Source: Sphingobacterium sp. SGG-5 | GTDB lineage: Bacteria; Bacteroidota; Bacteroidia; Sphingobacteriales; Sphingobacteriaceae | Length of the DNA: 64,000 nt | Assembly: GCF_011043525.1 (NCBI RefSeq) | Contig: NZ_JAAKGO010000007.1 | Coordinates: 1-64,000, forward strand | Direction of reading: 5' to 3' | Shown here: piece by piece, positions 27,301 through 37,948 of the stretch | Numbering within the stretch: the stretch's first letter is position 1 | Layout: each line of letters begins with the position of its first letter | The notes under the pieces: generated by a model | Databases searched by the model: none | Seen by the model: only the letters and a program-made list of their open reading frames with translations | Told to the model about the DNA's origin: nothing | Translations under genes and position numbers: made by a program

Positions 27301-27891
27301 ATGGAGAACCTCGAAAATAAAGACTTGTTGGCTGCTTTACAAAATGGAAGCAAAACTGCCTTTGAAACGATTTACCATCGCTTGGCCGACAGGCTCCTAC
27401 AGTATATTCATAATCGTGTACGTGACCGTTTGATCAGTGAAGAAATCGTACAGGAAATCTTTGTCTCGCTCTACCTAAGCCAACCCGGGTTCCAGTCCTA
27501 TTCCGCATTGGAAGGCTATCTTTTCAAAGCTGCTAAATACCAAATATTGAACCATATACGTTCAGAGAAAGTTCGTCAGCGTTATACCGAACATCTTGCT
27601 TTATTCGTTGCACAGGAATACGATAACAGCATAGAACAGCTGATGGATATGAGCGATATCAAAGCGGCTATCGAGCAGCATATTAAGCAGCTGCCCCCCA
27701 AATGTCAGGAAGCATTTCGTCTCAGCCGTTTTATGCACAAATCTATCACCGAAACTGCACAGCTTATGGGTATCTCCACCCGGACAGTAGAAAATTACAT
27801 CACGCAGGCACTTCGTCATCTCCGCAAGAACCTGTCACAGTATCAATGGACCGTGCTGTTGATTTATTTGTCGTCAGGGCTTTCCTATTAA
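27301..27891 (+). CDS. ECF RNA polymerase sigma-70 factor, divergent from its PUL
   Basis: A 196-residue sigma factor and the only convincing protein-coding gene on the plus strand. Region 2 (about 15-80) includes FETIYHRLADRLLQYIHNRV and SEEIVQEIFVSLYLSQPGF. Region 4 (about 120-180) includes LPPKCQEAFRLSRFMHKSIT and GISTRTVENYITQALRHLRK. The tail VLLIYLSSGLSY is hydrophobic. It should pair with the FecR at 26011-27171, with which it shares a 129-nt divergent promoter region. The gene converges on the PUL 3 propeller gene with only 34 nt between them. Confidence 0.93.
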   Translation: MENLENKDLLAALQNGSKTAFETIYHRLADRLLQYIHNRVRDRLISEEIVQEIFVSLYLSQPGFQSYSALEGYLFKAAKYQILNHIRSEKVRQRYTEHLALFVAQEYDNSIEQLMDMSDIKAAIEQHIKQLPPKCQEAFRLSRFMHKSITETAQLMGISTRTVENYITQALRHLRKNLSQYQWTVLLIYLSSGLSY

Positions 27892-27925
27892 GTTTTCCAT
27901 ATACAAATCTTATTTTTCCATCATC

Positions 27926-29959
27926 TCAATTACCCGGATTATATTGCCACAGGTCTCCTCCCCGACTAAAATACAACCGTCCCTTTTTGTCCATGGAAAT
28001 CCATGCTGCATCGTCCATTAGCTTGGTAACCTTCATGGTCGATGGGTCTATACTGAACATCGCACCACCAAATGCACCGGCACCGTAGACTTTGCCGTTA
28101 GGATGTATTACAAGCTCTATACTTTTCCAGCTGGCCGAAAAATACCGATCCACCAATTTATGGGTACTCCTCACCGTATTCGTTTTTGGATCATAGATAA
28201 ACAAAGTATCCTCTGCAACACCCCAGATATAACCGTCCGGGCCGATGATCAGATTGGTGATCTGCCTTTTTCCGCTGACCGGAATGATTTCACTTACTTT
28301 CCTATTGCCCATAATATCCCACACAAATAGTTTAGCCTCCGTCTGTGAAGCTACTGTACCTCCACCGCCAAAAATAGATGTACCCCCATAAATCATATCG
28401 TCCTTGTATAATAAGCTGATGATCGATTGATCCGTAACAATCTCACCATAATTCGTAATCTGATTAGTGGTCTTATCATATCGGGCCAATACACCTCCTC
28501 TCTCGCCGTAATCTGCCACTGTACCTAAAAACAAGCTATTATGTCTGGGGGGAGTAACAACGACGCCAAAGATCCGATCTTGTCCGGTTACCGTCGCTAC
28601 CCGTCGTGGATTTGTGTTCATCACCCAAGGCTGTCTGGAATCATATTTGTAAATATGGGCTCCCGGATAAATATTAAAATAGGTATCCGTTCCGTCGACA
28701 ACGATGGACTCCGCTTGCCCCATTCCCGAGTAACTCAGAATCTCACCTGTCTCGGGATCATATGCACCGTTTCCCCCACCGGGATAACCGCTCGTATGTA
28801 TCCTCCCATCGGCCCCTAAAGCGGTGATGCGGATATTGATAGGCTGTGGGGGGACAGATGCATCTACAGTCGTGGATTGAGAATTTACCACATTAAATTT
28901 CACCAGTTTATTCGCGTCATTTAATATATGGAGCAACCCATCTTTTCCCCAGGTCATTGCCAATGCCCGAGCCGTGCTTCCTACTTTTACTGAAGTAGTT
29001 GATGACGTTGCAAAATCATATACGCGTAACTCGGTAGAACTGTGGCTGTGATAGACCTTGTAGGGATCCGAGAGCGAACGAGCATAGGCGCGGCTACTGA
29101 TACCGGTTATCTCTCGTTCGACAGCGGTACTTTGGTCGACATTATAAACTAACGTCTTCCCATTGACCGTCGCAAACAGGCGACTTCCTCCGGCTACGTT
29201 AGGAACCAATACTAATGGATAGACGAAACCGGATTTTCGCTCTACTATGGGTAGGATTTCTTTTTTCTCACCTGTTCTCGGGTCTAGCTCGATCAGATTC
29301 GCCGCGAGTGACCCCACGCCTGCATACAGCTTATCGTTGGACGGACTATATGCCAATGTGCGCACATACTTCTCTCCTGCGACCAAAGCCCCCTTACTCA
29401 CATCCGAGAAACCGTCGTTGGGGTGGTAGCGAAACACACGGGCACCGGGAAAGGTACAACCAAATATCTCACCGTTCTTGCCTGCTGTAACTTCCCAAAC
29501 ATATGTTTCAGAAGGCAATGCCTTACCCAAGTCTTCTACGAGCACGCTACCGGGTTTATGCTTAAACACTTTCCCGTTATCTCCTCCGGCAACATACAAC
29601 CATCCGTCTGTCGACAGCGTTACCGACCAAGACGTTTCTGTCCCCGCTAATGCCAAATTTACCAATAACCTGCCGTTGTTTGCATCAAGGCCAACCAACC
29701 GGGACGGTGTCCCTTTAACTACGCTATACACCAATTCAATACCTTCAGCAGTAGTTACAAATTGTCCACTCTGAATGGTTGACTCGGTGACTTGCGGCCC
29801 TAAATTGGTGAACTTAGGCGGCTCTGGTGTCTCCGGTTCCTTTGTTTCTTCCTCTGTCGGATCTGTTGTTGTTTGAGGAACACCTTGCGTATTTTTTTTA
29901 CATGCACATGTTGCAAAAAACAACCATATACCACAAATAATAAGTTTCTGTACGTTCAT
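27926..29959 (-). CDS. beta-propeller-like surface lipoprotein
   Basis: A 677-residue lipoprotein (lipobox ATCAC, Cys20) with a Pro/Glu/Thr-rich linker (about 27-50). The rest is a run of short beta repeats with WD/NHL/PQQ-like wording: GWLYVAGGDNGKVFKHKPG, GEIFGCTFPGARVFRYHPND, DKLYAGVGSLAANLIELDP, GYIWGVAEDTLFIYDPKT and GKVYGAGAFGGAMFSIDP. This predicts one or two seven-bladed propellers. Propellers in PULs include lyases, sialidases and sensor or binding proteins; no known catalytic motif was recognised. It is the last gene of PUL 3 and, with no other enzyme in the locus, the best candidate for a new depolymerase there (inference). Confidence 0.72.
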   Translation of the reverse strand: MNVQKLIICGIWLFFATCACKKNTQGVPQTTTDPTEEETKEPETPEPPKFTNLGPQVTESTIQSGQFVTTAEGIELVYSVVKGTPSRLVGLDANNGRLLVNLALAGTETSWSVTLSTDGWLYVAGGDNGKVFKHKPGSVLVEDLGKALPSETYVWEVTAGKNGEIFGCTFPGARVFRYHPNDGFSDVSKGALVAGEKYVRTLAYSPSNDKLYAGVGSLAANLIELDPRTGEKKEILPIVERKSGFVYPLVLVPNVAGGSRLFATVNGKTLVYNVDQSTAVEREITGISSRAYARSLSDPYKVYHSHSSTELRVYDFATSSTTSVKVGSTARALAMTWGKDGLLHILNDANKLVKFNVVNSQSTTVDASVPPQPINIRITALGADGRIHTSGYPGGGNGAYDPETGEILSYSGMGQAESIVVDGTDTYFNIYPGAHIYKYDSRQPWVMNTNPRRVATVTGQDRIFGVVVTPPRHNSLFLGTVADYGERGGVLARYDKTTNQITNYGEIVTDQSIISLLYKDDMIYGGTSIFGGGGTVASQTEAKLFVWDIMGNRKVSEIIPVSGKRQITNLIIGPDGYIWGVAEDTLFIYDPKTNTVRSTHKLVDRYFSASWKSIELVIHPNGKVYGAGAFGGAMFSIDPSTMKVTKLMDDAAWISMDKKGRLYFSRGGDLWQYNPGN

Positions 29960-30018
29960 CTTTTTTTATTATTCAAATCTGTATATCCCTAATATTTTTT
30001 ACGTCATCTCTGATCCCA

Positions 30019-31275
30019 CTACTTCTCGTACCCCCAAAAGGTGAGTTCGGCTATGGTAATATCTTTACTCGTCTCCTTCCATGTTTCCATCGTCCGAAAA
30101 CGTACATACCTATAGCCCACCTCATCTTCACTCTCCGGAAAGGTGAAATCATGTCCAGCTTGGGCAAATGCCATATCATCGTCAGTAACCCCTGATGATC
30201 CGGAAGGTTTGATGACCTCAAATTCTCCTCCAAGCTGCACCCAAACCCAGTCATCCCAGTTGCTTGACCCCGTATTGCTGACATATACCTCAAACTTTTT
30301 GGGAGCTCCATTATTATACGCCCAAATGGTACTGTGTGCCAACGTATGGAGCCTCATCTTGGTTAAAATGTATTTTGCGCCCAAATCAATAGCAAAAGAA
30401 CTCGGAGGAGAAGGGACAGCCGCAGCGTCTGACATCCTATAGTAGCCATTTTGATCCTCGATACCATCCCAAATTTTCTCAAATGCCGTACCCGCAGCCC
30501 TAGCGGTAGTGTAATATTCACCTTTGTTACCAATACCCGGATTCTTCCAAAGCGACTTATCCAGTCGGATTTCGACTCCTGCTGGCGGCACCTCGACCCT
30601 TTCAAAATCCACATAAAAAGTATCCAATGCCAATGTGTCCGGCAGGAAAGCTGTTCGTATATAAAAATCTCCATCGAGGGTAAAGCCGGGTAAGACCAAA
30701 GTTTCTTCCTGCGCCTTTAGCTTAACAGTAACTTCCTCCCCATCCACATTATTGTATTTAATGTCAGAATAAACGATCTCATTATCTGCAGCCAACCATA
30801 AAATATCCAAATCCTTTCTCGCATTTACTCTTTTCATCGAACGGATAACTCTATTGTACAGACTACTCTGAAACCGCTGACCATAAACCCTCCCTACTTT
30901 GGATGATCGTATAGAAGTATTCCCCAGTTTGTCGTACAAAAAGATTTCGAACTCATGCACGCCCTCGGCAAGATTATTCACCATGACCTTGATCGTATCC
31001 ACCTTTTCGGTCTTCTGGATCGATCCCTCCACGGAGTCCTTTCTATTGTTCCAGTACATCTTGTATTTTGTTACCTTCGGATCAGAAAGCAACAACCAGC
31101 TGACTTCGGCCCTTTGATTTCCTCCCCGCACTACGATGGAGTCGGCTTTGGAGATATAGACGGTCTCTCCATCCTCGACAAACTGTCGGTAAGTATAATC
31201 CATCTCCTTGCAGCTGAATAGGAATCCCATCAACACGAATAATGCTATGAGAAACGAAATTCTGTTATTTTTCAT
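30019..31275 (-). CDS. DUF4998 / discoidin-like surface lipoprotein
   Basis: A lipoprotein of 418 residues when started at 31275 (MKNNRISF), giving lipobox LFSC; an ATG 33 nt upstream is possible. The N-terminal DUF4998 domain opens with YRQFVEDGETVYISKADS. A fibronectin-like middle part is followed by a C-terminal discoidin/F5-8C (DUF5000-like) domain: FAIDLGAKYILTKMRLHTLA, PKKFEVYVSNTGSSNWDDW and YRYVRFRTMETWKE. Discoidin-like domains bind sugars. It lies between its relative 31312-32493 (4 nt gap) and the propeller gene; a surface glycan-binding role is likely. Confidence 0.8.
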   Translation of the reverse strand: MKNNRISFLIALFVLMGFLFSCKEMDYTYRQFVEDGETVYISKADSIVVRGGNQRAEVSWLLLSDPKVTKYKMYWNNRKDSVEGSIQKTEKVDTIKVMVNNLAEGVHEFEIFLYDKLGNTSIRSSKVGRVYGQRFQSSLYNRVIRSMKRVNARKDLDILWLAADNEIVYSDIKYNNVDGEEVTVKLKAQEETLVLPGFTLDGDFYIRTAFLPDTLALDTFYVDFERVEVPPAGVEIRLDKSLWKNPGIGNKGEYYTTARAAGTAFEKIWDGIEDQNGYYRMSDAAAVPSPPSSFAIDLGAKYILTKMRLHTLAHSTIWAYNNGAPKKFEVYVSNTGSSNWDDWVWVQLGGEFEVIKPSGSSGVTDDDMAFAQAGHDFTFPESEDEVGYRYVRFRTMETWKETSKDITIAELTFWGYEK

Positions 31276-31311
31276 CTTTATTATTTTTTCGTATGCGTTA
31301 TAATCCATCCT

Positions 31312-32493
31312 TTAATTTGCGATCTGCCCCCAAAATGTCAATTCCAACAATGTCACGTCGGGATTCCCGCCCCAGGTTTCTTTTGTTTTAAAGCGGACAT
31401 AGCGAAAAGATTCATCCATGGGTTCAAAATCAAAATCTTCCCCTCTTGCATTTAAAGCCCGGTCATCTGCCGTTAATGTTCCCAACGGTTCTCCGGATGG
31501 TTTTATTGATTCGAATGTCCCCATCAATGTCCAATCGTCCCAATTTGTAGATTTTACATTACTGCCCCATATTTCAAATACTCGAGGTGAGCCTGAGGCA
31601 AACTGCCATGTATCCGAATGAGACAATTGGTTTACCCGCATACGACCAAACTTATAGGCTCTTCCTAAATCTATGGTAAACCAGTTGGGTAATGTAAGTT
31701 CTGGAGCGGGCTGCATCAAGAAATAAGTTGTTCCACCAGGTGTCCAAAGCATACTCAACGGATAAGCCGCGTATCGGGGCGTATAATAATCATCGAATAA
31801 CATCGCATTCGCGAACAAACTCTTATCCATTTCCTCTTCGTATAGCGGTGTCAGGGTACGAAAAAGTGTATCCGAATGGTTTTTCCACTTGTCTACAAAA
31901 TATATCCCAAAATCCTTAGTTTCTGCTGCAAGCCCTCTTACTGCAAACTTCACCTCACGTGCATCCGATACATAGAAGCGGTCGTGTTCTATCCAATTAC
32001 CCGTTTCAGTATCTTTATACAAGGTATAGATAATATAAGACGCTTGGGTTTCATTTAAAAACTTGAGGCCAAGGCCACCAAAGGTTTCAAATACTTCGAG
32101 GGTAGCACGCGCATTTTCTATAGGCGAGGTCAACGGTTTGATTGTTATTACGGAAGGAGCATCGGAAGGGACTTCAGAGCGGCTTACGGCAAACAATTTT
32201 ACCGGTCGCTCCGTCGTACTGTAAAACCCTTCAAGTAACACATAGTTTTTGGAAACTGAGGATTTGACCACTTTGGTTTCGCCCGACAACAACGAATACT
32301 CCGCCTGTACGTATAGTACATTGGGATCATCGGGTAGTGTATAACTTATTTTGGCCGCCCCGGGCATATTTTCGACCTTGATATTGCTCAATGATCCAGG
32401 TACACTGCCATCATGTACCATGGGGGTATGTTGTGATTCTTTGCACCCTACAAAAAGTAGAATAGTAAAGAAAAATAAGATTCTTCTCTTCAT
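31312..32493 (-). CDS. DUF4959/DUF5126 / discoidin-like surface lipoprotein
   Basis: A 393-residue lipoprotein (lipobox LFVGC, Cys17). Domain order fits the common PUL architecture DUF4959 (about 30-125, IKVENMPGAAKISYTLPDD), DUF5126-like (about 125-230, ISYIIYTLYKDTETG-like segment and FGIYFVDKWKNHSDTLF) and C-terminal F5/8C-like DUF5000 (about 240-390, WFTIDLGRAYKFGRMRVNQL, SPRVFEIWGSNVKSTNWDDW). These sit after SusD in many Bacteroidota loci and are thought to bind glycans. Its C-terminal half is homologous to that of 30019-31275, so PUL 3 encodes a paired set of discoidin-type binders. Confidence 0.82.
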   Translation of the reverse strand: MKRRILFFFTILLFVGCKESQHTPMVHDGSVPGSLSNIKVENMPGAAKISYTLPDDPNVLYVQAEYSLLSGETKVVKSSVSKNYVLLEGFYSTTERPVKLFAVSRSEVPSDAPSVITIKPLTSPIENARATLEVFETFGGLGLKFLNETQASYIIYTLYKDTETGNWIEHDRFYVSDAREVKFAVRGLAAETKDFGIYFVDKWKNHSDTLFRTLTPLYEEEMDKSLFANAMLFDDYYTPRYAAYPLSMLWTPGGTTYFLMQPAPELTLPNWFTIDLGRAYKFGRMRVNQLSHSDTWQFASGSPRVFEIWGSNVKSTNWDDWTLMGTFESIKPSGEPLGTLTADDRALNARGEDFDFEPMDESFRYVRFKTKETWGGNPDVTLLELTFWGQIAN

Positions 32494-32589
32494 ATTATGT
32501 ATATTTTATAGTAGTATCCAATTTCTTATAAACTACCATTTATCCTGTAATTACGATATCTCCTGGTTCTATTACGTATTGACGTCTCG

Positions 32590-34506
32590 TTACCAACCTG
32601 GGTTCTGAACTAAATTTTTATTGACGATCAAATCATTTTCGGCTATAGGCCAAAAATAATCCCGGAACGTAAATTGCTGATCAAACAGATCACGCACCCT
32701 ATAGAACCCTTCTGGGGCAGACTGATGAGCATCCCATCCCTGAATCGGCTTATTCAGCTCCAACGGAGCTGTCTTCCACCTGCGCACATCCCAAAAACGC
32801 TCGCCCTCAAACGCCATTTCAATAGTTCTTTCCCGTTGGATGATCTCTCTTAAACCGTCTTTACTATCTATTTTATTCGGGTTACGCGAAAAATATAACC
32901 AGGCATATTCTACACCCGGTATTCCAGCCCTCGTACGAACCAGGTCGAGATATCGGAATATCTCACTCGTTGGACTATCTTCAACTTCGTTCAGTGCCTC
33001 AGCATATAATAGATACAAATCACTCAGCCGCAAGATAGGCCAGGGATAATTAGTAGGCGTAAAAGCAGTAGGTGCAGTATGTCGGGTTTCATAATGTACC
33101 AATTTCTTAGGGTAATATCCTCCAATAGCATATCGGTTGAGCTGTTTTTGACCCGCATATTCCCCCGCCCTCATTTGTAAATAAAATGATGCATTATCAT
33201 CATATACGCCACGACCATACCACTTACCTCGGTCAAACCCCAAAGAAGCATAAAAACGTGGCTCGCGCTCGAAATGAAGAGCAGCTGTTGTTTCTCCTTG
33301 TTGTATATAATACCGCTCATCTGTGGACCCCTGTCTCAGATCAAAACGTTCGTTATAATGCCAAGTGGCATCTTCATTAATGGGGAGGCCATTTGCAGTA
33401 TAGAACATGTTCGCAATATTCATTGTGGCACCAGCCGTACCACCTCCAGAAGGGACATTATATACCTCCGTACGGGACATATTAATCGGCATCACCTGCC
33501 CCTGTAGCTCTCCTGTAAAACTGCTGCTCTGTACCCAAAGGATTTCCGTGTTCCAGCGTTCCGAAAAAGCGCCACGTATATCCATCTCCTTCTTAGTGAC
33601 AGCAGATATATTTTGAGTCTGTGGGGTTAATTGAAAATAATACAGTTCATGTCCGGCTTCATGTGCAACATCAATCGCAGTTTTAAGCGCATCCGCTGCA
33701 CGTCGCCATTTGTTAGGATCGTATACTGTATTAAACAAATGTCTACCATTTTTATCCGTAAAACCAGCATAATCGGGATTACCGTTAAACAACGGACTTG
33801 CAGCATAGGTCAATACTTTGGCTTTCATCGCGACGACAATCGGATAAGTGATTCGACCATACTCTAAGTCTTCATTGATAAGATGTAACGGGAGATCCCC
33901 TTCAGCTTCTTCCATCAATTCAACAATATATTCGAATACCTCATCCACTGGCTCACGGAATACCCGAACTTCCTCAATTGATGCTGAAATAGGAATATTC
34001 TCACGATTGATGGGTATCGGCCCATACGCGCGGAGTAACAAAAAATGGTAGTAGGCCTTCAGAAATTTGACCTCTGCAGCCCATTGATCTTTCTCCCACA
34101 CATCCATATCGGGCACCAAAGCAATATGCTCCAAAAACACATTACACTGGCTTATTCCTTCCCATAAATCTGTCGTGTGAGTGCCTCCAGCCCAATATGA
34201 CAAAAAGGGGTTATTTGTATTTTGCATGCCCATAGAAATATTAAGCCCGGCATAGCTCGCAAGACTCGATTCCGGTGCCCACATCTCGTCAGCCCCAAAA
34301 AAGCCCGGGTTGGATTGACGTCCGGCAAAATTCGGTAGATATGCATAGCAAGTATGCAGGTATTTCTTTGCTTCGGACCGCATATTAAATGAAGACTCTA
34401 AAGTCCTTATACCATCCGGCACCACATCTAGATACTTATTGCAAGAATAACTGACACTTAGCATCAGCACACTAAGAAGAAAATTTCTTAATCTCATCGT
34501 TTTCAT
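32590..34506 (-). CDS. RagB/SusD family nutrient-binding outer membrane lipoprotein
   Basis: A SusD protein of 638 residues from the start at 34506, 4 nt after the SusC stop; the frame open to 34569 overlaps SusC and is rejected. Lipobox SYSC (Cys22) then NKYLDVVPDGIRTLESSFN. Helical repeats include EVKFLKAYYHFLLLRAYGPI, and the end carries LRLSDLYLLYAEALNEVE, RTIEMAFEGERFWDVRRWK and LVQNPGW. It is longer than the other SusD proteins of the window (538-604) and typical of the large SusD class that works with DUF4959 and DUF4998 lipoproteins. Confidence 0.95.
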   Translation of the reverse strand: MKTMRLRNFLLSVLMLSVSYSCNKYLDVVPDGIRTLESSFNMRSEAKKYLHTCYAYLPNFAGRQSNPGFFGADEMWAPESSLASYAGLNISMGMQNTNNPFLSYWAGGTHTTDLWEGISQCNVFLEHIALVPDMDVWEKDQWAAEVKFLKAYYHFLLLRAYGPIPINRENIPISASIEEVRVFREPVDEVFEYIVELMEEAEGDLPLHLINEDLEYGRITYPIVVAMKAKVLTYAASPLFNGNPDYAGFTDKNGRHLFNTVYDPNKWRRAADALKTAIDVAHEAGHELYYFQLTPQTQNISAVTKKEMDIRGAFSERWNTEILWVQSSSFTGELQGQVMPINMSRTEVYNVPSGGGTAGATMNIANMFYTANGLPINEDATWHYNERFDLRQGSTDERYYIQQGETTAALHFEREPRFYASLGFDRGKWYGRGVYDDNASFYLQMRAGEYAGQKQLNRYAIGGYYPKKLVHYETRHTAPTAFTPTNYPWPILRLSDLYLLYAEALNEVEDSPTSEIFRYLDLVRTRAGIPGVEYAWLYFSRNPNKIDSKDGLREIIQRERTIEMAFEGERFWDVRRWKTAPLELNKPIQGWDAHQSAPEGFYRVRDLFDQQFTFRDYFWPIAENDLIVNKNLVQNPGW

Positions 34507-34510
34507 AAAT

Positions 34511-37500
34511 TTAGAAAGTAACGTTAATGCCCAGGTTATACACCCGTTGAAGCGGGTATCCCAAACCATTGTCTCCCATTTCGATATCCCATAATTTGAA
34601 ATGACTTAAATTGTAAAGGTTTGACCCGCTCAGGTATAACCTCAAATTTTTCATGTGCATCTTTTCTGTGATATGTCTGGGAAATGCATAGCCCAGTTCG
34701 GCTTGTTTCAACCGCAGGAAATCACCCTTGCGCACCCACCACGTACTTGTCTGCATATTATTACTTTGATTCTCCGTGCTTAAGCGGGGATACATCGCAT
34801 ACAGATTCGGATTGTCCAAAGAGTAGTGATTATCCGCTATGGCTTGCATTACCTGTTTGCCACCAACAAACGGTTGTATATTTGACGGGTTTATCCAAAA
34901 AGAAGAGTTTGCTGACCCTTGAAAGAATGCGGACAGGTCAATATTTTTCCATCCCACCGAAAAGCCGGCCCCATAGATGATTTCGGGCATCGTTGGAAAT
35001 CCGATCGGTACTTGATCCAACGCTGTAATCTGACCATCGCCATTGACATCTTTATACTTGATATCACCGGCGATATTGTTACCTCCAAACTGTGTGGGCG
35101 AATTTCGCACCTCTTCATCATCAACAAATAGTCGCTCGGCAATATAGCCCCACTGCTGGCTGATAGGATAGCCAATCCGGGACTTCCACCACTCTTTTTC
35201 GTACGTAGGCTCTTCATAAACCCTATACTCACTTTGAGCAAAAGTAAAGTTACCTCTGGCTTGTATCCATATTCCATTCGATAGGCTGTGATTGACATCC
35301 ACTGACATTTCCATGCCGCGGCCTGCGGCTTCACCCACATTGGCCTGTTGGGTAGCCGTTAGCCCCATTGTAGAAGGAATATTAGCTCGGGCCATCAGGA
35401 TATTCGTACGGCGTTCCTGAAAAAAGTCGGCCTGAATGTTAATTTTATTGAATAAGCCCAGTTCTAAAGCTAAATTAGATTTATACGAAGTTTCCCAACT
35501 GATATCTGGATTCGCATACCGGGTCACCCTCGCTCCTGTTTCAATATCTCTCACGACCTTACCAAAACCAAAGCTACTACCATTACTCACTTCAGAAAGA
35601 TAAAAGAAACGATCTTGTGCCCGGCCAATCTGGTCATTACCTACTAATCCGTAAGTTGCTCTCAAACGGAAATTATTGATTTTACTTTTCAGCGGCTCCC
35701 AAAATTTCTCGTTCGAGACACTCCATGCAATACCAGCAGACGGGAAAAACCCAAAACGCTGGCTCTCGTGGAAGCGTTCCGAACCGTTATATCCGAAGTT
35801 AAACTCCGCAAAATATCGACTGTCATAGGAATATGTAGCTCTTCCGGAAACACCTAAGTTTCGGGAAGGAAGAGACAATTGCATACTATTGGCTCGCGCA
35901 TCCAAGCCTGAACGCATAATATATACAAGCAATCCGCTCAACCCATGCTTCTGACCAAAAGTCCGGTTGTAGTCAAAAGCAGATTCCAAGTAAAACACCG
36001 AGTTTTGCTGCCTCAGATCTTCATTGACACCAAACCCTAAATACTCCCGTCCAATTTCAAATTGATCAAGATAATACGCTCCAGTACGCCGATCAGAAGC
36101 TGTAATTTCATAATAAAAAGGTATAGAAGCACGCTCGATATCAAATCTCGATATCCTATTGGTATTGAGCATGGTCCGAAAGCGGAGGCCTTCTGTCAAA
36201 AAAGACAGATTTTGCTTAACTTCCATCTGTGCCATCATCAACGAACGTGTGTAGTCTTTATATCCTCTTACCATGTTGGCATAAGGATTTATAAAAGGTT
36301 GATCCGCTCTGCCACCAAACATAAGATGCTCTACGTAATGAAATTGTTCGTTTTTCGGATAGACCGGCACAAAATCCACTGGACTCGCCCGGATAACTTG
36401 ATTATAAATGGCAGCTCCACCTTCGATCGGACCATTGTAATCATCAAAGTTACCGTTCAAACGCACAATAAGTTCCGTGTTTTTAGTCAGATCGATATTT
36501 ACGTTTGCCCGTAGTGTATAACTTTTGAGATCAATATTATTGTTAAAGTTATTGAAAGCAGGCACTTTCAACATCCCGTTGTCTTGTGCATACGATCCCG
36601 CCACATAATAACGGGCAATCTTTCCGCCACCGCTGACATTCAAGTTATGGCGGTGGTTCAAGGTATTATTTTTGAAAAGCTCCTCTCGCCAGTCTACTGC
36701 CGGAAATATAAATGGATGATTTCCCTCTGCTGTTGCATCTATCTTTTCTTGCGTATAAAACTCTTTCTCAAATGGGGATCGCGAATACAAAGCATCGTTG
36801 TAGAGCTTCATATACGATATCGGATCTGCTAATTCTACATTTCGTGTCGCCGCAGACATAGAAGCCTCTGAACGAAACGATATGTTAGCCGCCCCTTCCT
36901 TTCCCTGCTTGGTGGTCACGAAAATGACACCATTCGCACCACGTGCTCCGTATAGTGCCGTAGATGTGGCATCCTTCATAATCGAGAAGCTCTCAATATC
37001 ATCCGGACGTAAACGTGCCAGTTCGGTCACACTCAATTCCATACCATCGATCAGGATCAATGGATCCACCTTACCGGTTCCAAAAGACGTCACCCCACGG
37101 ATAAAGAAATCGGCATTATCCTGTCCAGGCTCACCGCTGCGTTGATAAGCTATAATGCCTGCGGCTTGTCCCGCCAATGCCGTAGTTAGATTACTGGAAG
37201 GTACACGGAGGTTGGACGGTTTAACCTGTGTCACTGATCCAACCATATCGGTTTTCTTTTGCGTACCAAATGCAACGACCACAACCTCTTCCAACGATTC
37301 GGGATCCACTTCCATGACGATCGCTAACGGAGCTTCTGAAGTCACCGGCACCTCCTTAGTGAGATATCCGGTATGGCTCAATACCAATATAGATCCGGCA
37401 TCCATAAAAGGAAATGAGAATTCACCATTGGCATCTGTCTGTGTCCCAACCTGAGACCCTTTAATCATAACCGACACACCGCGAATAGGATTATTCTCTT

Positions 37501-37936
37501 TGTCGATGACCTTACCCTGGATCGTCTTCTGCTGAACATTCACGTTATCGTTACCAGAAACACTCCTTCGATTGGCAGCTTTTATGACGATTGTACCATC
37601 ATGCAAATGGTAAGTCAGTGGTTGCTTTTCCATGAGCTTGTTCATAGCATTGTCAAGTGAAACGTTCTTTAGTACCAGGTTGATCTTGCTTGTATTTTTC
37701 AAGACCCCATCCTGATAGATAAACCGGTATCCCGTCTGTTGCCTGATCGCGGAAAAAGCCTCTTGCAAAGAGGTGTTTTTCAGTCGCAAAGAGACTGTCT
37801 GGGCAAGCCCCGTGGCAGACACAGCCTGCAGTGTCGCTATCAACATAAAAACAATTGTCAATTTCATTGCGAGAATGATTTTGGTTAGATAGACACAACG
37901 ACCTCGATGCCATTGTCTCCTACAGATATAATACAT
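34511..37936 (-). CDS. SusC/RagA TonB-linked outer membrane transporter with STN domain
   Basis: A 1141-residue importer. Signal helix at about 24-46, STN domain about 51-120 (LQEAFSAIRQQTGYRFIYQD), carboxypeptidase-regulatory-like domain about 137-210 (GKVIDKENNPIRGVSVMIKG), plug start EEVVVVAFGTQKKTDMVGSV, plug core ATSTALYGARGANGVIFVTT, then the barrel to YNLGINVTF. The start codon at 37936 lies in the same sequence context as the other three complete susC genes. It is the importer of PUL 3 and the probable signal receiver for the FecR at 38098-39249. Confidence 0.95.
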   Translation of the reverse strand: MYYICRRQWHRGRCVYLTKIILAMKLTIVFMLIATLQAVSATGLAQTVSLRLKNTSLQEAFSAIRQQTGYRFIYQDGVLKNTSKINLVLKNVSLDNAMNKLMEKQPLTYHLHDGTIVIKAANRRSVSGNDNVNVQQKTIQGKVIDKENNPIRGVSVMIKGSQVGTQTDANGEFSFPFMDAGSILVLSHTGYLTKEVPVTSEAPLAIVMEVDPESLEEVVVVAFGTQKKTDMVGSVTQVKPSNLRVPSSNLTTALAGQAAGIIAYQRSGEPGQDNADFFIRGVTSFGTGKVDPLILIDGMELSVTELARLRPDDIESFSIMKDATSTALYGARGANGVIFVTTKQGKEGAANISFRSEASMSAATRNVELADPISYMKLYNDALYSRSPFEKEFYTQEKIDATAEGNHPFIFPAVDWREELFKNNTLNHRHNLNVSGGGKIARYYVAGSYAQDNGMLKVPAFNNFNNNIDLKSYTLRANVNIDLTKNTELIVRLNGNFDDYNGPIEGGAAIYNQVIRASPVDFVPVYPKNEQFHYVEHLMFGGRADQPFINPYANMVRGYKDYTRSLMMAQMEVKQNLSFLTEGLRFRTMLNTNRISRFDIERASIPFYYEITASDRRTGAYYLDQFEIGREYLGFGVNEDLRQQNSVFYLESAFDYNRTFGQKHGLSGLLVYIMRSGLDARANSMQLSLPSRNLGVSGRATYSYDSRYFAEFNFGYNGSERFHESQRFGFFPSAGIAWSVSNEKFWEPLKSKINNFRLRATYGLVGNDQIGRAQDRFFYLSEVSNGSSFGFGKVVRDIETGARVTRYANPDISWETSYKSNLALELGLFNKINIQADFFQERRTNILMARANIPSTMGLTATQQANVGEAAGRGMEMSVDVNHSLSNGIWIQARGNFTFAQSEYRVYEEPTYEKEWWKSRIGYPISQQWGYIAERLFVDDEEVRNSPTQFGGNNIAGDIKYKDVNGDGQITALDQVPIGFPTMPEIIYGAGFSVGWKNIDLSAFFQGSANSSFWINPSNIQPFVGGKQVMQAIADNHYSLDNPNLYAMYPRLSTENQSNNMQTSTWWVRKGDFLRLKQAELGYAFPRHITEKMHMKNLRLYLSGSNLYNLSHFKLWDIEMGDNGLGYPLQRVYNLGINVTF

Positions 37937-37948
37937 ACCTTTGTAACG